Part shown: in pieces, positions 21,081-32,590 of the stretch
Layout: every line of letters starts with the position of its first letter
Position numbering within the stretch: the first letter of the stretch is position 1
Assembly: GCF_022682495.2 (NCBI RefSeq)
Contig: NW_026527577.1
Coordinates: forward strand, 62,001 to 126,000
Length of the DNA: 64,000 nucleotides
Reading direction: 5' to 3'
DNA from: Desmodus rotundus
Lineage: Eukaryota; Chordata; Mammalia; Chiroptera; Phyllostomidae
Notes under the pieces: model-generated
Database searches by the model: none
Seen by the model: only the letters and a program-made list of their open reading frames with translations
Told to the model about the DNA's origin: nothing
Program-made: the position numbers and the translations under genes

Positions 21081-24000
21081 CGAGTAACTGAAATCCTTCA
21101 AACCAAATAGTGAGATAAATATCTTTTCATGTAATAATATTGAATTTAGTAGCGATAAAAGTGAATATAACCAATTATGCAACACCATAATCCCAGAGTT
21201 AACATTATGTGTTGTAAATTTTATTCAGAGAAAATGCTCCCTCTCCACTTTACCCCTTACCGCTGCGAGAACGTATTTCCCTGCTATGATGTTGACCTTG
21301 GCTATGTGACGTTCTCAATGATTGGCAAGAGGAGGACGTGATGTGTAAACGTCCAAGAAACGCTAATTACGGTCACTCCTCATTAACTTGGGACAGCTGC
21401 CTACACAAGAAATGTTCTATTGAATGGATACACATTCATTCTTGCCTTCCCTCAGAGGAAACACCTCATTCAATCCAAAGTTCTACCTTCCACCAAAATT
21501 CAAGCCAAGACAAGATGAGGAGACTCGACAAAAATCATACTTAAACTGAAGACTCAGAAGTGAGAGATATGTGTTTGCTTTAATCCATGAGATTTATGCT
21601 TTGCTTCTTCTTGAGACGAAACCTAACTAAAGTGTTTTGTTTACAAAACATGCTGCATGGCTCCATTTTCAATCCCTTTTGTGGGAGTAATAAGCAAACT
21701 GATGCAGACAATTAATGCTTCAGTAGGTGGCATAGTTTTCCTTTTTGGCCGACAATAAGGGGAAGCAACTACAAAGCTGCTGTTGACACTTCTCACGTGG
21801 CTTAACTGTACTGGTTGTGGTCCCTTGGCTTCCCTACAGGTCTCAAGATGGCTGTTCTAACCCACATACAGCATCAGCATTCCATGCTGTCGAATGGGAG
21901 TCAAGAAAGTGGTGGCACCTTGGCTTTCCTTTTTAACGGATAAAGAAACAGTTTTTCCAAAGGTGACCCTGGCAGACTGCGTTCTGTGCCCTGAGTTGCA
22001 GACCGGGATCACATGGCCCCTCACATCTATAATGCAGACCATGAAAGGGAGAAACACTTGGCCCTGATTGGGATAGATAAAATGCAACTCGGTGCTGAAG
22101 ACTTTTAAAGTGCTTTCCCCACGAAAAACATGCCTTCTGACAGCAATAAAGAAGGGAAGTGGTGATGGTGAATATTGAAGGGGCAAGTAACAATGATTTC
22201 CCTTGTTAGAATTAGTTCTTATATCCTTTAATTCTTCCTCTCCCAATCTACTGTCAAGCCAGAGTAGGGAAATGTGTGTGCATAACACAATATATGTTAA
22301 ACATATGTTTCACCGACTTAAAAAATGTCCTTGATGAAGAATACGACCTTAACAGATGTTATGCCGTTAATTGAAACTGGGTAAGCACTGAAATTATTTG
22401 AAGGAAAGAAAGCATGATGTCAAGGTGAAGTCATGTTCACTCCAAGTTCATATTTAGAAGGCAGTCATGCTAAGGCACGGCGAAAGAGAATACAACTTGG
22501 TTGGTGTGGCAGATTTAGTGATGCAGAATGTAGCACGAGATCGCATTAAAATGCAGCACAGGTACAGAGCCTGAGAGAGTTTAGGAGCCTTGCGATGTGT
22601 GGCGCACATTCTACTGCGAGATCCGTTGCTGAATATGACAAGGAAACCTTCAGATGTCCCAGGAAGGTTAAGACACCAGTGAACAAACCGTGTCAGGGGA
22701 AAGCATTTAGTGTCTGTGAGGTAAGAGTCTGTCTGTGTCGCTTTCACACTTGGAAAAATGATGTGAACCATGGCCTTCGCATGCTACGTTAAATCCAGAA
22801 TAGTATCACGCATCTAGCTTCTGCATACTAGCTTAACTTTTTCCTTTGCGTGACAGTATTTTGCTCTGTAAGGGTAAGCGCGTCACCTTGTCTCCACCCT
22901 GCAGTCCTTTCTTGGTTTAGTTCAAATGCCCTTCCATAAAACTAGTCTGTAGATATTTTTCTTCCTTTCTGGAACTGCTGGTTTCCTCTGTACTTGGGAT
23001 GTAATGAAGGATGTTTACAACTATCTTCTGACTTTTAACAACTCCCCCCTTCTTGTATTTTTTTAGACACACTCACGTCATTACTTAAAATGGAAGACAT
23101 AGCTTCGACTACCTTTGGTGGTTCTTTCCTGCTAGATGAATTGGACATATTTAAAATTCCGTCAGTTTGGCCTTAATTACTTCTGCTTCATGAAATTGTA
23201 AAAGGGCATGCGGTTACCTCTAAAAACCGGAGAAAATGAAGAGTACTCTAAGCAGAGAAGACCCAATTCAAAGTGCATTTTGCAACAATAACAGTCCCAA
23301 GCATGTTCTCTGTAATGACAATAGATGTATTGATTATCGGAAACTTGAAAATATGGACTTTGGTAAATATCAGAAAGGATAAAAACTGTCTCTCATACCA
23401 CAAAGTGAGTAAAAAAATAATGACAAGTGGTAAAGCTGCTCTCCGCTCTAAGGTCAAGCTGTAACATATCCATAAGGAATCATGAACCATAGGTGTCAAC
23501 CCCATAGAACCAACTTCTAGCATTAATAAATCATTGGACAAAATAAATTGTACACTCTAGGGAAGAAAAAATTAATTCACTCCTTCCATTAACGATGAGA
23601 AGCAAATATATGTAGACACAGTAGGCTTCCTGTATGGTGAAGTAGTCTTGACATTAACCTACATTTTTCATGGGACCCTTTGAAACCAAATGAAGTAGGG
23701 TATTTTTCCAGGTGTAGGTGGTTTTGTGTAGAGAAACTTCACGTACTTAATGGAAATGGGAGAATCAGGGACTCCAAAAGTAAAGTGTGAAATATTTTTG
23801 ATGAATTAAACAACAGCCCATAAATATTAAAGACCAATATTTTTAAAATCATTACTCTAGATTTTTTCCATTCAGTAAGAAAGACCGTCATTAACCCTGC
23901 TCACAGTTTTCACATCTTTCCATAAACATTGGTGGAAAATGGCATGGTTCTTCCTTTTGACATTGCCTGATCCTATCGTATGCGTTACTACGGGGAAAAA

Positions 24001-25029
24001 AGAATTCAGAGAAGGCCAGAGAAATATCCCTAGATAGCAGTTCATACTCCAGAAAAAATGAGCAGTAGAGCGCTTTTTTTCAGGGAAGAAATACAGCGTA
24101 TGCACAATACTCATTCATGACAGAGGGGGAAAATATATGTCAAAAAACATGCAAAGTTATCACGTCAAGACAGTCACATGAAAAAGACAAAATTTATATA
24201 GGACCGTTGTATTTCTTCTACAATTTATAAGTATTGGTGCCAGCTCCTTATAATGTGATATATAACACATACTGGGTTGGTACTCTCTGGGAAGCCCTAG
24301 TCAAAGATCATTTGAATATTCTTCATGTATATAAATACATAAGACCTAATGACTTGCTTCCTAGAGTGCTTCAAACATGGGAGGTCGTTGAAGGGTAAGC
24401 ACTTCCTTGTTACATCAACTTGTAGATACATGGAGAGACTCTTGAATATTCATAGAAGGAATGTGTAAAGGGCCAAAGCCTAGGAAATATACATTTCAAC
24501 TTTATAATCTACAGAAGCATAACATTTCACTTTCCAAGCCTTGAGAAAACGCTGACTATACTAGCAACGCTTCTTACAATCCAGGGTCCTGCTTCAGTAA
24601 GTGAAACACTTTCCAAACCACAGTAATAGGCTGGGGGTACTAAGGAGAAGTTCGAGAAGTCTGTCTTATACTACGAGGTTTAATTCAGAGAAAAGATCTT
24701 AGGATGAACAAAATGGTAAGTGTGGTCTGAAGCATAAACCTGATTCAGAACCAATGAATTCATCAGGTAAGAATCAGCAATTAATTTTCATTGAAATGCA
24801 AACCCCAAACCAAAGGAATACACAAGCATACATGAGCGTACATACTCACACATCTTAAAAAGTTTGCAAAGGAAGCCAAACTGCAAGGACTCTATGGACA
24901 TACAAAGCAGTTAGATGTAACTGAGACAATCGTGCTCATAGTAACAGAGCACACACCAATCAATTAACTTCCAAGACCTGTTATCTGTGAAAGTAGGTTG
25001 TTAGACGACATAGTTCCCAAGGCTCCTCA
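21081..25029. other. unit 1: about 4 kb with no gene established
   Basis: No repeat is recognised with confidence. Two exon-like pieces stand out on the plus strand. About 22595-22717 is an ATG-open stretch ending in a GAG|GTAAGAG donor-like site. About 23067-23175 follows a 'cttgtatttttttag' acceptor-like site and has a 28-codon ATG-open acidic tail. Joining them in phase does not keep the second frame, so a real transcript is not supported. Confidence 0.3.
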
Positions 25030-25260
25030 TAGGGATGATGTGGTGGGAGTCTTTTAGAGACAACCATGCAATGCTATGGATGGAAGTGGACACCATCATG
25101 CTAAGTGAAATGTGCCAGGCTGTGACGGAGAAATACCAAATGATCTCACCTTTAAGTACAACATCATCAACTGAGGAAAAAAGGAAACAAAATATGAACA
25201 GGGACATGCACATTAACAAGTTAAATGTTAGGCTTCAGGTACAGATAAGAACAGAGGATT
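25030..25260 (+). mobile_element. LINE-1 3'-region fragment (sense), unit 1
   Basis: Sense L1 ORF2 end/3'UTR text: 'gctatggatggaagtggaca', 'atgctaagtgaaatgtgcca', 'agaaataccaaatgatctc', and then 'ggaaacaaaatatgaac'. Confidence 0.7.
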
Positions 25261-25289
25261 TTTTCTAATATTCATATAGGAAAACATTA

Positions 25290-25545
25290 TTCAATGCAAA
25301 GACTTTTCATTTCTCTTTGACCATACTACCTCCCACAAAACCACCTCTAACTCCGGTGAGTCCCCACTGCCTCCCTCCAGACCCATCCCCATGTTCGATC
25401 CTCCATCTTCCCATCACTTTTGGCTCTGTCCACATCTCCGTATACATGTTCCTGATACCCCTGCCCCCTTCCCCACCCTCATTATCTCCCCGCAACTCCC
25501 TCTTGCTTCTGGCTGTTGGGTTTTATTTCAGGGTCTCTCTGAAAA
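25290..25545 (-). mobile_element. LINE-1 3'UTR fragment (antisense), unit 1
   Basis: A pyrimidine-rich plus strand ending 'cttctggctgttgggtttta' and 'tttcagggtctctctg' is the complement of an L1 3'UTR. It is followed by an A12 run. The open frames across it are low-complexity Pro/Ser-rich shadows. Confidence 0.5.
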
Positions 25546-26264
25546 AAAAAAAATTCACTTACAATTTTCTGCATGTCTCCCCATCCCTCAACCCTACCCC
25601 AGTGTCTCTCATACAAAATTCTTTAATCAAGGACAGATGGGTCACGTAGAGACCATCGCTGACATGTTCCTACTACTTTGGAACTGCAGTTTTAGCAGTA
25701 GAATGGCAAGGGAAGAGATGAAGGATAAAGACACTTTGGGGAAGATGGATCAAAATCTTGTAATACGTGTAAAGATGGCAGTGGGAGAAAAGGCAGATGG
25801 ACTTCGAATTTATGATCCTTGAACTTGGGACAATAATAATTGCGCTGATTCAATTGCGTGACACGGGATTGCCACTAGTTTTTTAAATAGAAGACGACTC
25901 TGCTTCTTATTGTCCAATGACTTTAAGAAACATCCAATGAACACGTTATAGTATGCAATAGAAGACCGCAGGAGGCGTTAAACATCGGAGCTACACTGGG
26001 CTGCACATTTTCTGAGGCCTGAGACCCTGCCTAATTTACCTTTGTCGTCTTTCTCCAAGGCATTTTAGCAGCAATCTCTACCGCATAATACAATCCCAAT
26101 AATCCTAGTCTGCATGGATGAGTAATAGAAAACCCCTTGCACGAATAAAGGAACAATAACGATAAATACTCGAAAGAAAGTATAGAGAAAAGTGAATTTG
26201 TTGAGGCGGTCCTCAGCTCCCCCGATCCTGCTTTTGATTCCTTCTACTGTGTTCTTCGTTTATA
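25546..26264. other. unit 1: no gene seen
   Basis: A 143-codon frame (25391-25822) ends here and is largely the complement of the L1 3'UTR fragment. No element or gene is recognised in the remainder. Confidence 0.4.
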
Positions 26265-27035
26265 AAATTAAACCACAATGAGGTTCCATCTCACAACAGC
26301 CGGAGTGGCCAACATAAACAAAGCAAGACACGGATGTCGGAGAGGATGAGGAGAAAAGGGACAACCAGGATATTGTTGGTGCGAATGCAGACTGGTGCGG
26401 CCACTGTGGAGAACTGTATGGAATTTCCTCTGCAAACTAAAAATGGAAAAGCCGTTTGACCCAGAAATTCCACTGCTGGGATTGTACCCTTAGAACACTG
26501 AAACACCAATGCCAGAGAACCTGTGCACCCCAATGTCCATAGCACCACGATTTACAATAGCCCAGTGCTGGAGGCTACCTAGGTGCCCATCAGCTAATGA
26601 GTGGATCCAAAAACTATGGTACATTTACACAATGGAAATCTGCACCGAAGAGAGAAAGAAGGAGCTGATACACTTTGCAATGGTATGGATGGAACTGGAC
26701 AGCATTAGGTTAAGTGAAATGCGCCAGGCTGTGAGGGAGAAATACCAAATGATCCCACCTTTAAGGACAACATAATGAACTGAGGAAAAAGGGAAACAAA
26801 ATAGAAACAGACACATAGGACTTTAAGAACAATGGTACAATAGTCAGAGGGGAAGAGGGAGGGGATAGAGGGGAGAGTGGTCTACAGGATCTACTACTCT
26901 AAAATGCACAAGGAGAAAATCAAAGGGGAGTTTTGAGGTGTCTGGGGGAGGTGGGACTGGCTAGGGTGAGGTGCAGGGATGGGGAGGAAATGCAGTCAAT
27001 TATAACTGAATAAACATAAAATTAAATCACTATCT
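26265..27035 (+). mobile_element. LINE-1 3' end (sense), unit 1
   Basis: A good sense copy of an L1 ORF2 end and 3'UTR: 'caatgaggttccatctcac', 'gcagactggtgcggccactg', 'agaaattccactgctggga', 'caatgtccatagcaccacg', 'tggatggaactggacagca', 'aagtgaaatgcgccaggctg', then a G-rich 3'UTR and 'aactgaataaacataaaa'. It is 5' truncated at about 26265, with a degenerate poly(A) tail. Confidence 0.88.
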
Positions 27036-27239
27036 ATTAAAAATTAAACCTAGTAGAAGGGTTTTATGAAAATCGTGTTTTATGGCTAAAAAATAAAAAT
27101 TAAGTTTTGAAGTTAAAACAAAAGAAATCCTGACTTTGATGAGAGCCTAGAGTTAGGAATAGAAAGAGTGGAAACCAGTGAGGAAGACAGAACACAGTCA
27201 TAGAAGAAAAATAACCAGGGGTATTGTGTCATCGCTGCC

Positions 27240-29110
27240 TTTGTTTTCCTGTATCAATAATGTCATTCCCATTCCTCTTCCTATACCACCCTTACCTCCT
27301 CCGGTCTATTTTGCTCCTATCATTAATGTTTCTTATTCCCTGTACCTTTTCCCCCGTTGTCGGTCCACCCCCTCCCGCTAATAACCCTCCATATTACCTC
27401 CATTTCTGCCATTCAGTTCCTGTTGGAATTGTCTGCGTAGTGTGTTTTTATTTTTGCTTTTAAGGTTAGGTTGTTGATAGATGTGACTTTGCTGCCATTT
27501 TATTCGCATTTATTTTTTTACCTTCTTTTTCCTTAGGCAACTTTCTGTATCTTTTCATATAATAAGGGCTTGGAGATGATGAACTCCTTTAAATTGAACT
27601 TGTCTGGGCAGCACTTTATCTGCCCGAGCGTTCGAAAAGACAGCTTTGCTGGATAGAACAATCTTGGATGGAGTTCCTTGCATTTCATCACTTGGGATAC
27701 TTCTTCCCAGCCCTTTCTTGCCTCCAATGTTTCTGTTGAGAAATCAGCTGACAATCTTTTGGGAATTCCTTTGTAGGTAACTGTCTCCTTATCTCTTGCA
27801 GCTTCTCAGATTCTCTCCTTATCTTAAATCTCGGGCAATGTAATTGTGCTGTGCCTTGGTTGTTCCTCTTTGGGTCCAACTGCCTTGGGACTCTCTGGGC
27901 TTCCTGGACTTCCTGGAAGGCTGTTTCTTGTGCCAGATAGGGGAAGTTGTCCTTCATTCACTTTTCAAAGAATGTCTCCATTTCTTGTTCTTCCTCTTGT
28001 CCTCCTGCCACCACTATGATTTGGATGTTGGACCACTTAGAATTACCCTGGAGGTTCCTAAGACTCTCCTCAATGATTTGAATCGTTGTTTCTTCATTCT
28101 GTTCTGGTTGAATGTGTTTTTCTTCCTTCTGCTCCAAACTGTTCGTCTCAGTCCCGCTTTCCTTCCCGTCCGTGTTGGTTCCCTGAACATGTTCCTCTAT
28201 TTCACTTTTCCTAGGCTGCACTTGTTCCTCTATGTTGTGACCATACTCAGCCAATTGCTGAGCATCACAACGACCAGCATTTGGAACTGTGCCTCTGATG
28301 GGTTGGCTAACCCTTCATCACTTAGCTGCATTTTTGTCGGAGCTTTGATCTCTTCTTTCATTTGGGCCATGTGTTTTTGGTTGTTTGTTTCAGAGTGCCT
28401 CTTATGTGGTAATGGGCAGAGCCTTAGGGTTTTATTAGGGCAGCCCACCTGGCCGTGCTGTGAGCCGTATTTTGGGGAGGGGTGTGACAGGGAACGATGC
28501 TGCTTGCCTAGCTCTCTGCTGGCTTTCAGTCACTTCCCCTACTACCCACAATCAAAACAGTCCCATGTGAAGCTGATTCTCAGGGGAGTGGTTTTGTATA
28601 CGTTCTCGGACTCTGTGTGTCTCTCCAAGGAACTCTCCTGTGAGGCTGAGAGTGTTCTGTGCTGCTGCAAACCCCTCAGGTGTTTCCCAGCAGAGGTTTG
28701 AGGTTTTATTTAGCTGCGCTGGAGCCCTGGCTTGCGTCGTCCATTTCGCTCCACCGTTGTTCATCTCCATTGATCTGCTAGCAAATATGCTACCCCTCGC
28801 TCTGGAGCTGCTGCCTTGCCTGGTCCACCAGCCACCTGTCTGCCAGGGCCGCCTCTCCCGTCCCAGTTCTCCAGCCACCTTCCTGCTGCGAGTCCTCTCC
28901 ACCCCTACTTGCCGGTTCTACCCCTCCTACTGGTCTGTGTGAATGTTTAGTCTGTAACTCCTTGGTTGTTGGACTCTCATCCAGTTCCATTTTCTGCCAG
29001 TTTCTGGCTGGTTTTTGTTTTTAAATTCATTGCTCTCCTTGTTTTGGCTGTGTGAGGAGGGAAAGGGCATCTACGTATGCCTGTGTCTTCGCCAGAGGTG
29101 ACTCTAGTGT
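27240..29110 (-). mobile_element. LINE-1 ORF1-type (half-L1/HAL1-like) element, unit 1
   Basis: On the minus strand there is a 5'UTR-like stretch (about 29110-28460) and an ORF1 frame starting in the 28448-28230 segment and continuing through 28254-27688 and 27754-27533. The RNA-binding and C-terminal text is recognisable (SLRNLQGNSKWSNIQI, LSAD-type and LYPAKLSF-type motifs, here FYPAKLSF). ORF1 is broken by an in-frame stop at 27958-27960 and a frameshift near 27690-27754. Only about 40 bp of ORF2-like start follow before an AG-rich 3'UTR-type region, so the element lacks ORF2, as half-L1s do. The 285-codon plus-strand frame 27844-28701 is its complement. Confidence 0.78.
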
Positions 29111-29407
29111 CTTTCCAATGGTACTGCAATTTGTTGAGGGAGGAAATATTTATTACTATTTCCATAAAGCCTAGAATTATTGGGTGGATAGTTACTGTTT
29201 CCAAATAACATTTTCTCACTGAGACTTCAAAACCATTTCTTGGACGAAGTATAATTTATTTTATTTTGCCAATCAGAAACTTGAGGCTCAAAGAGATACA
29301 AAATTATTCAAAGCTGCATCACGAGACTGTGATGAAGGCAGTCCCGGGTGCCTCCAAAGCCCTACTTTTCTTCACCATAGCGTAGAGGTAAGGGATATTT
29401 AGCCCTC
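29111..29407. other. unit 1: spacer between HAL1-like element and SINE
   Basis: Non-coding sequence; 'gaaacttgaggctcaaagagat' near 29277 recalls old MIR-type text but is too short to assign. Confidence 0.35.
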
Positions 29408-29596
29408 CCAGGTGTGGCTACATCGGTTTTGTGTCACCCTACACAGTCAGAAGGTGCTGGTTTGATTGCCATAGGGCACGTGCCCTGGATGCAGGTTCGG
29501 TCCCCACGTGGGCTGTGAATGAGAGGCAATGATTGATGCTTCACTCTCAGATTGATGTTTCTGTCTCTAACAAACCCCAAACGGTTAAAAAAATGT
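29408..29596 (+). mobile_element. VES-like bat SINE, unit 1
   Basis: It begins 'ccaggtgtggctacatcgg', has a tRNA-like box region ('gtgctggtttgattgccat'), then 'agggcacgtgccctggatgc', 'ggttcggtccccacgtggg', 'gagaggcaatgattgatgc' and 'gattgatgtttctgtctcta', with an A-rich end. More complete than the copy at 20954. Confidence 0.75.
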
Positions 29597-30396
29597 GATG
29601 TGTAATATTGTTAATATGACTGGAGGGAGTAATAAAGGAGAAGTTTATTATTCTATTGAATCTTCCTTAGGATTCTGTGTGTTAAGTCACCCTAGCTAAG
29701 TGGTTTCGTAATATGGAAGACAGGAGCCTTCATTCGGTTCCCTGTACTATCCCATTTTAAGACATTCCCTGCCTAGTCTCCGGTCTGCTCTAAGACGGAA
29801 GTGACAATGAGAGTAGCCTCCAGAGACTGTTTCCAAGAAGGAAAACAATGGTTGAAGACAAGAATGGTCATACCAGGTGCAAGCACAGTGATGAGAAGAG
29901 CAGAATTGGAGGCTTACTTCCTAATCCTGAAAAGATGTCAAGAATGTAAAGGGTAGCCTGTCCTTTTCTGACAAAATCAAGAACAGAGATGACATTCAAT
30001 TATCATACCCAAAACAAGGGCTCAGGCGTTTAACAAGTGTTTTATTTTTACAAAATCCTTCGATTGAGGCCTTATCTCCATGTTCCCACATGAAATATGC
30101 CTATTGAAGAGGTACTGTGATGCTGTGTACATCAAGTGAACAACAGGTTCGTCTTCATAGCTGCTCAGGACGAAAGACCCAGTCATTCACTTGCTGCTGT
30201 CGTACTAGCCAGACTGTTTCTTGTCAAGCACTTGTCTGTGGAAAGGGAAAATGTACATTTTCTAGCAATGACGTTTCCTCGGAGTAAATCTAACATGGAC
30301 TGACTCAGCACAGCTCGGGATGACACACGTAACATTTACCACTGCCATACTGGAATCAATATTGTGACGATAATGTCTTGGATATCCACGCAATTG
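29597..30396. other. unit 1: no gene seen
   Basis: AT-rich end of the unit with short frames that change between units. No element is recognised. Confidence 0.4.
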
Positions 30397-32085
30397 GTGA
30401 AATATAGAATCAGACCTAATGGGTATTTGCCTTTCGCTGAATCCCAGGACGGAACAAATGTCACGTCTGTCTGTTTTGTCACGTGTGAGAAAGGAAAACT
30501 GCATACAAATATATTTCTTCTCCTATCCCCAGATATTTCTCCTCATGGTAAGTTTATATTTCACCGAATGTCTTTCAGTTTGAAAGTTAAAAGAAAGTCA
30601 GTTCTCAGTTTGCAAGTGATATTCAAGCATTCTCTATTATTTCATATATAATAACGAATGGAAACATTAAATATGGCTGCAGAGGAACAAACTTTTTTCC
30701 AGTGTTGTTTCCTCAATTCCTCCTGTTCCCTCCCTTGAAAAACACACATTTCCATTCGATGAGAAATATTTCCAGTCAGGAGGTGAGTGTAAAAAATGTT
30801 TTCTCCATGTTTTCTATGCACATGATACATACAATTCTTTTTCAAAATAATGTTAATTTCTTTCTGAAAGAATGCATGTGTAGACGTATAGAAAGAATTA
30901 TGTACGTTTGTATATATCATTCCCTTAGTTCTCTCATAGAAAGCATGTGCTTAGATTCTAAAGTGGGTTACCTGGTAGATACGATTTGAATTATACTCTC
31001 AGTCAATGGATAAGACTCCAAGGACCTGATCTATCCTTTCTTTTGCAATATTATTACAATTCATGAAACCATCAAGTACACTGAAATTTTGATAAATGGA
31101 GTGTTAACGCTGTTTCTCCCCTTGGAGTCACAGCATAGTTCCCAGCAGTCATAGTTGCTTCTCACAATTGCCTCTCTCATCGCCATGGATGATGTGTATT
31201 TACATCGGAATCTCATTCACTCAGAGCAGAAGTGCTACACTTTCTTCCAAGGTACTTTGATTCCATTACCTGGCCTCCACAAGGAACTCAGTGAACTGAC
31301 CCATTTTGCCAGTGACTGTGGCCCAGTTACCTGAATAAGCCAAATTCTCAGTGGAGATCCAGGAACTGTGTGGACAATGTCCCGGAAATACCTTCTCGGA
31401 ATATATCAGAGCATGGCACAGGAACCGGAGCCAGGACACAATGTGTTCTTCCTGTGGGTAGAGTTCTGTGGTGGGTTTAGTGAGGAGGGAAGGGAACACT
31501 GCCAATTATTGGCCAAGTTGTTTTGAAGGGACTAGTTTTTAATGTACATTTTGGGGGTTGTTTCTGCTAATACAGTTGTTCACACCTCTTCCCCCTTTGC
31601 TCTCCTGCACCCAGCTGCCGCTCCTCTTCCCTCTGGCCACCCCCCCATTGTGATCCGTGTCCAAGGATCCTGAACAGCTGTCCTTCCAGTAATCCCTTCA
31701 CCTTCTTCTTCCATTCACCCAGCCGCTTCCCTTGCGACAACCCTCGTTCTGGTTCGTGTATCATCCCTGTTTCTACATTTTTGTTAGGTTATAGAACTCA
31801 TTGGATTCCACACGTGCCTATTTTGCAGTCTTTAGTGTCCATTTCAAATGGTAGATATCCTTTCAAAATGCATGGATTACTTAAGATCATTTGGAAAATA
31901 TAATTAGACACATTACCCTTCAACATATAATTCATGTAGCCAGACTCTTTGACTCTTCATTGAGCCTTTAATTCCACTCAGGAGATTGGTTACCCTTTGC
32001 TGTCAGCATTAATCCTATAAAATTCGCAAAAAAAAAAAAAAAGAAAGAAAAGAAAAGAAAAGAAAAAGCGGTGCAGGCGAGGGGC
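30397..32085. other. unit 2: no gene seen; contains A/AAAAG microsatellite
   Basis: Counterpart of 12712-14376. An A-run followed by AAAAG repeats lies at about 32029-32067; unit 1 has only a short A-rich run here, unit 3 has the same expansion. Confidence 0.5.
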
Positions 32086-32590
32086 GCTAAATAGTATTTC
32101 TCCCTCAACACCTGCCTTATTTCACTTAGCATAGTGCCCACAACTTTCACCCATGCCATTGCACAGGGTATTAGCTCCTCCTTTCTCTCCGCTGCGTAAA
32201 ATTCCATTGTCTAAAAGTACCATACTTTTTGGATCCTCTCATTAACTGATGGGCACTTAAGTTACTTCCAGTACTTGGTTATTGTAAATTGTGTTGCTAT
32301 GAACATTGGGGTGCAGAGGATCTCACGTTGAACTGGAACATAATCAAGAAAAGAAAAAGCAAACAAAATATAACCAGAGATATTGAAATTAAGAACATTG
32401 TAACAGTAGCCACAGGGCATTGGGACGCCATAGGGGGGACAGTGCTCTATAGGAGCTACTATATAGGACACAAGGATAAATTTAAAGGGGAGGTTAGAGG
32501 GGAGTAGTGAGGTGGGACTTGCCCGGGGTGGGGGAGCGAACAGGCGATAATCCAGACAATTGTAACTGAATAAAATAAATTAATTAATTT
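32086..32590. mobile_element. 5'-inverted LINE-1 3' end, unit 2
   Basis: Counterpart of 14377-14880: an antisense ORF2 end joined to a sense 3'UTR at about 32330, ending in 'aactgaataaaataaatt'. Confidence 0.8.

Noticed and set aside
25030..25545. Single 5'-inverted L1 made of the sense and antisense fragments
   Set aside because: A twin-primed insertion would keep its 3' end and poly(A) on the outer side, and the orientation order here does not fit. Two separate fragments are the safer reading.
27844..28701. 285-codon plus-strand frame, repeated at 45108-45965 and 62375-63232
   Set aside because: It is the complement of the L1 ORF1/5'UTR element on the minus strand. Its hydrophobic character comes from reading polypurine ORF1 backwards.
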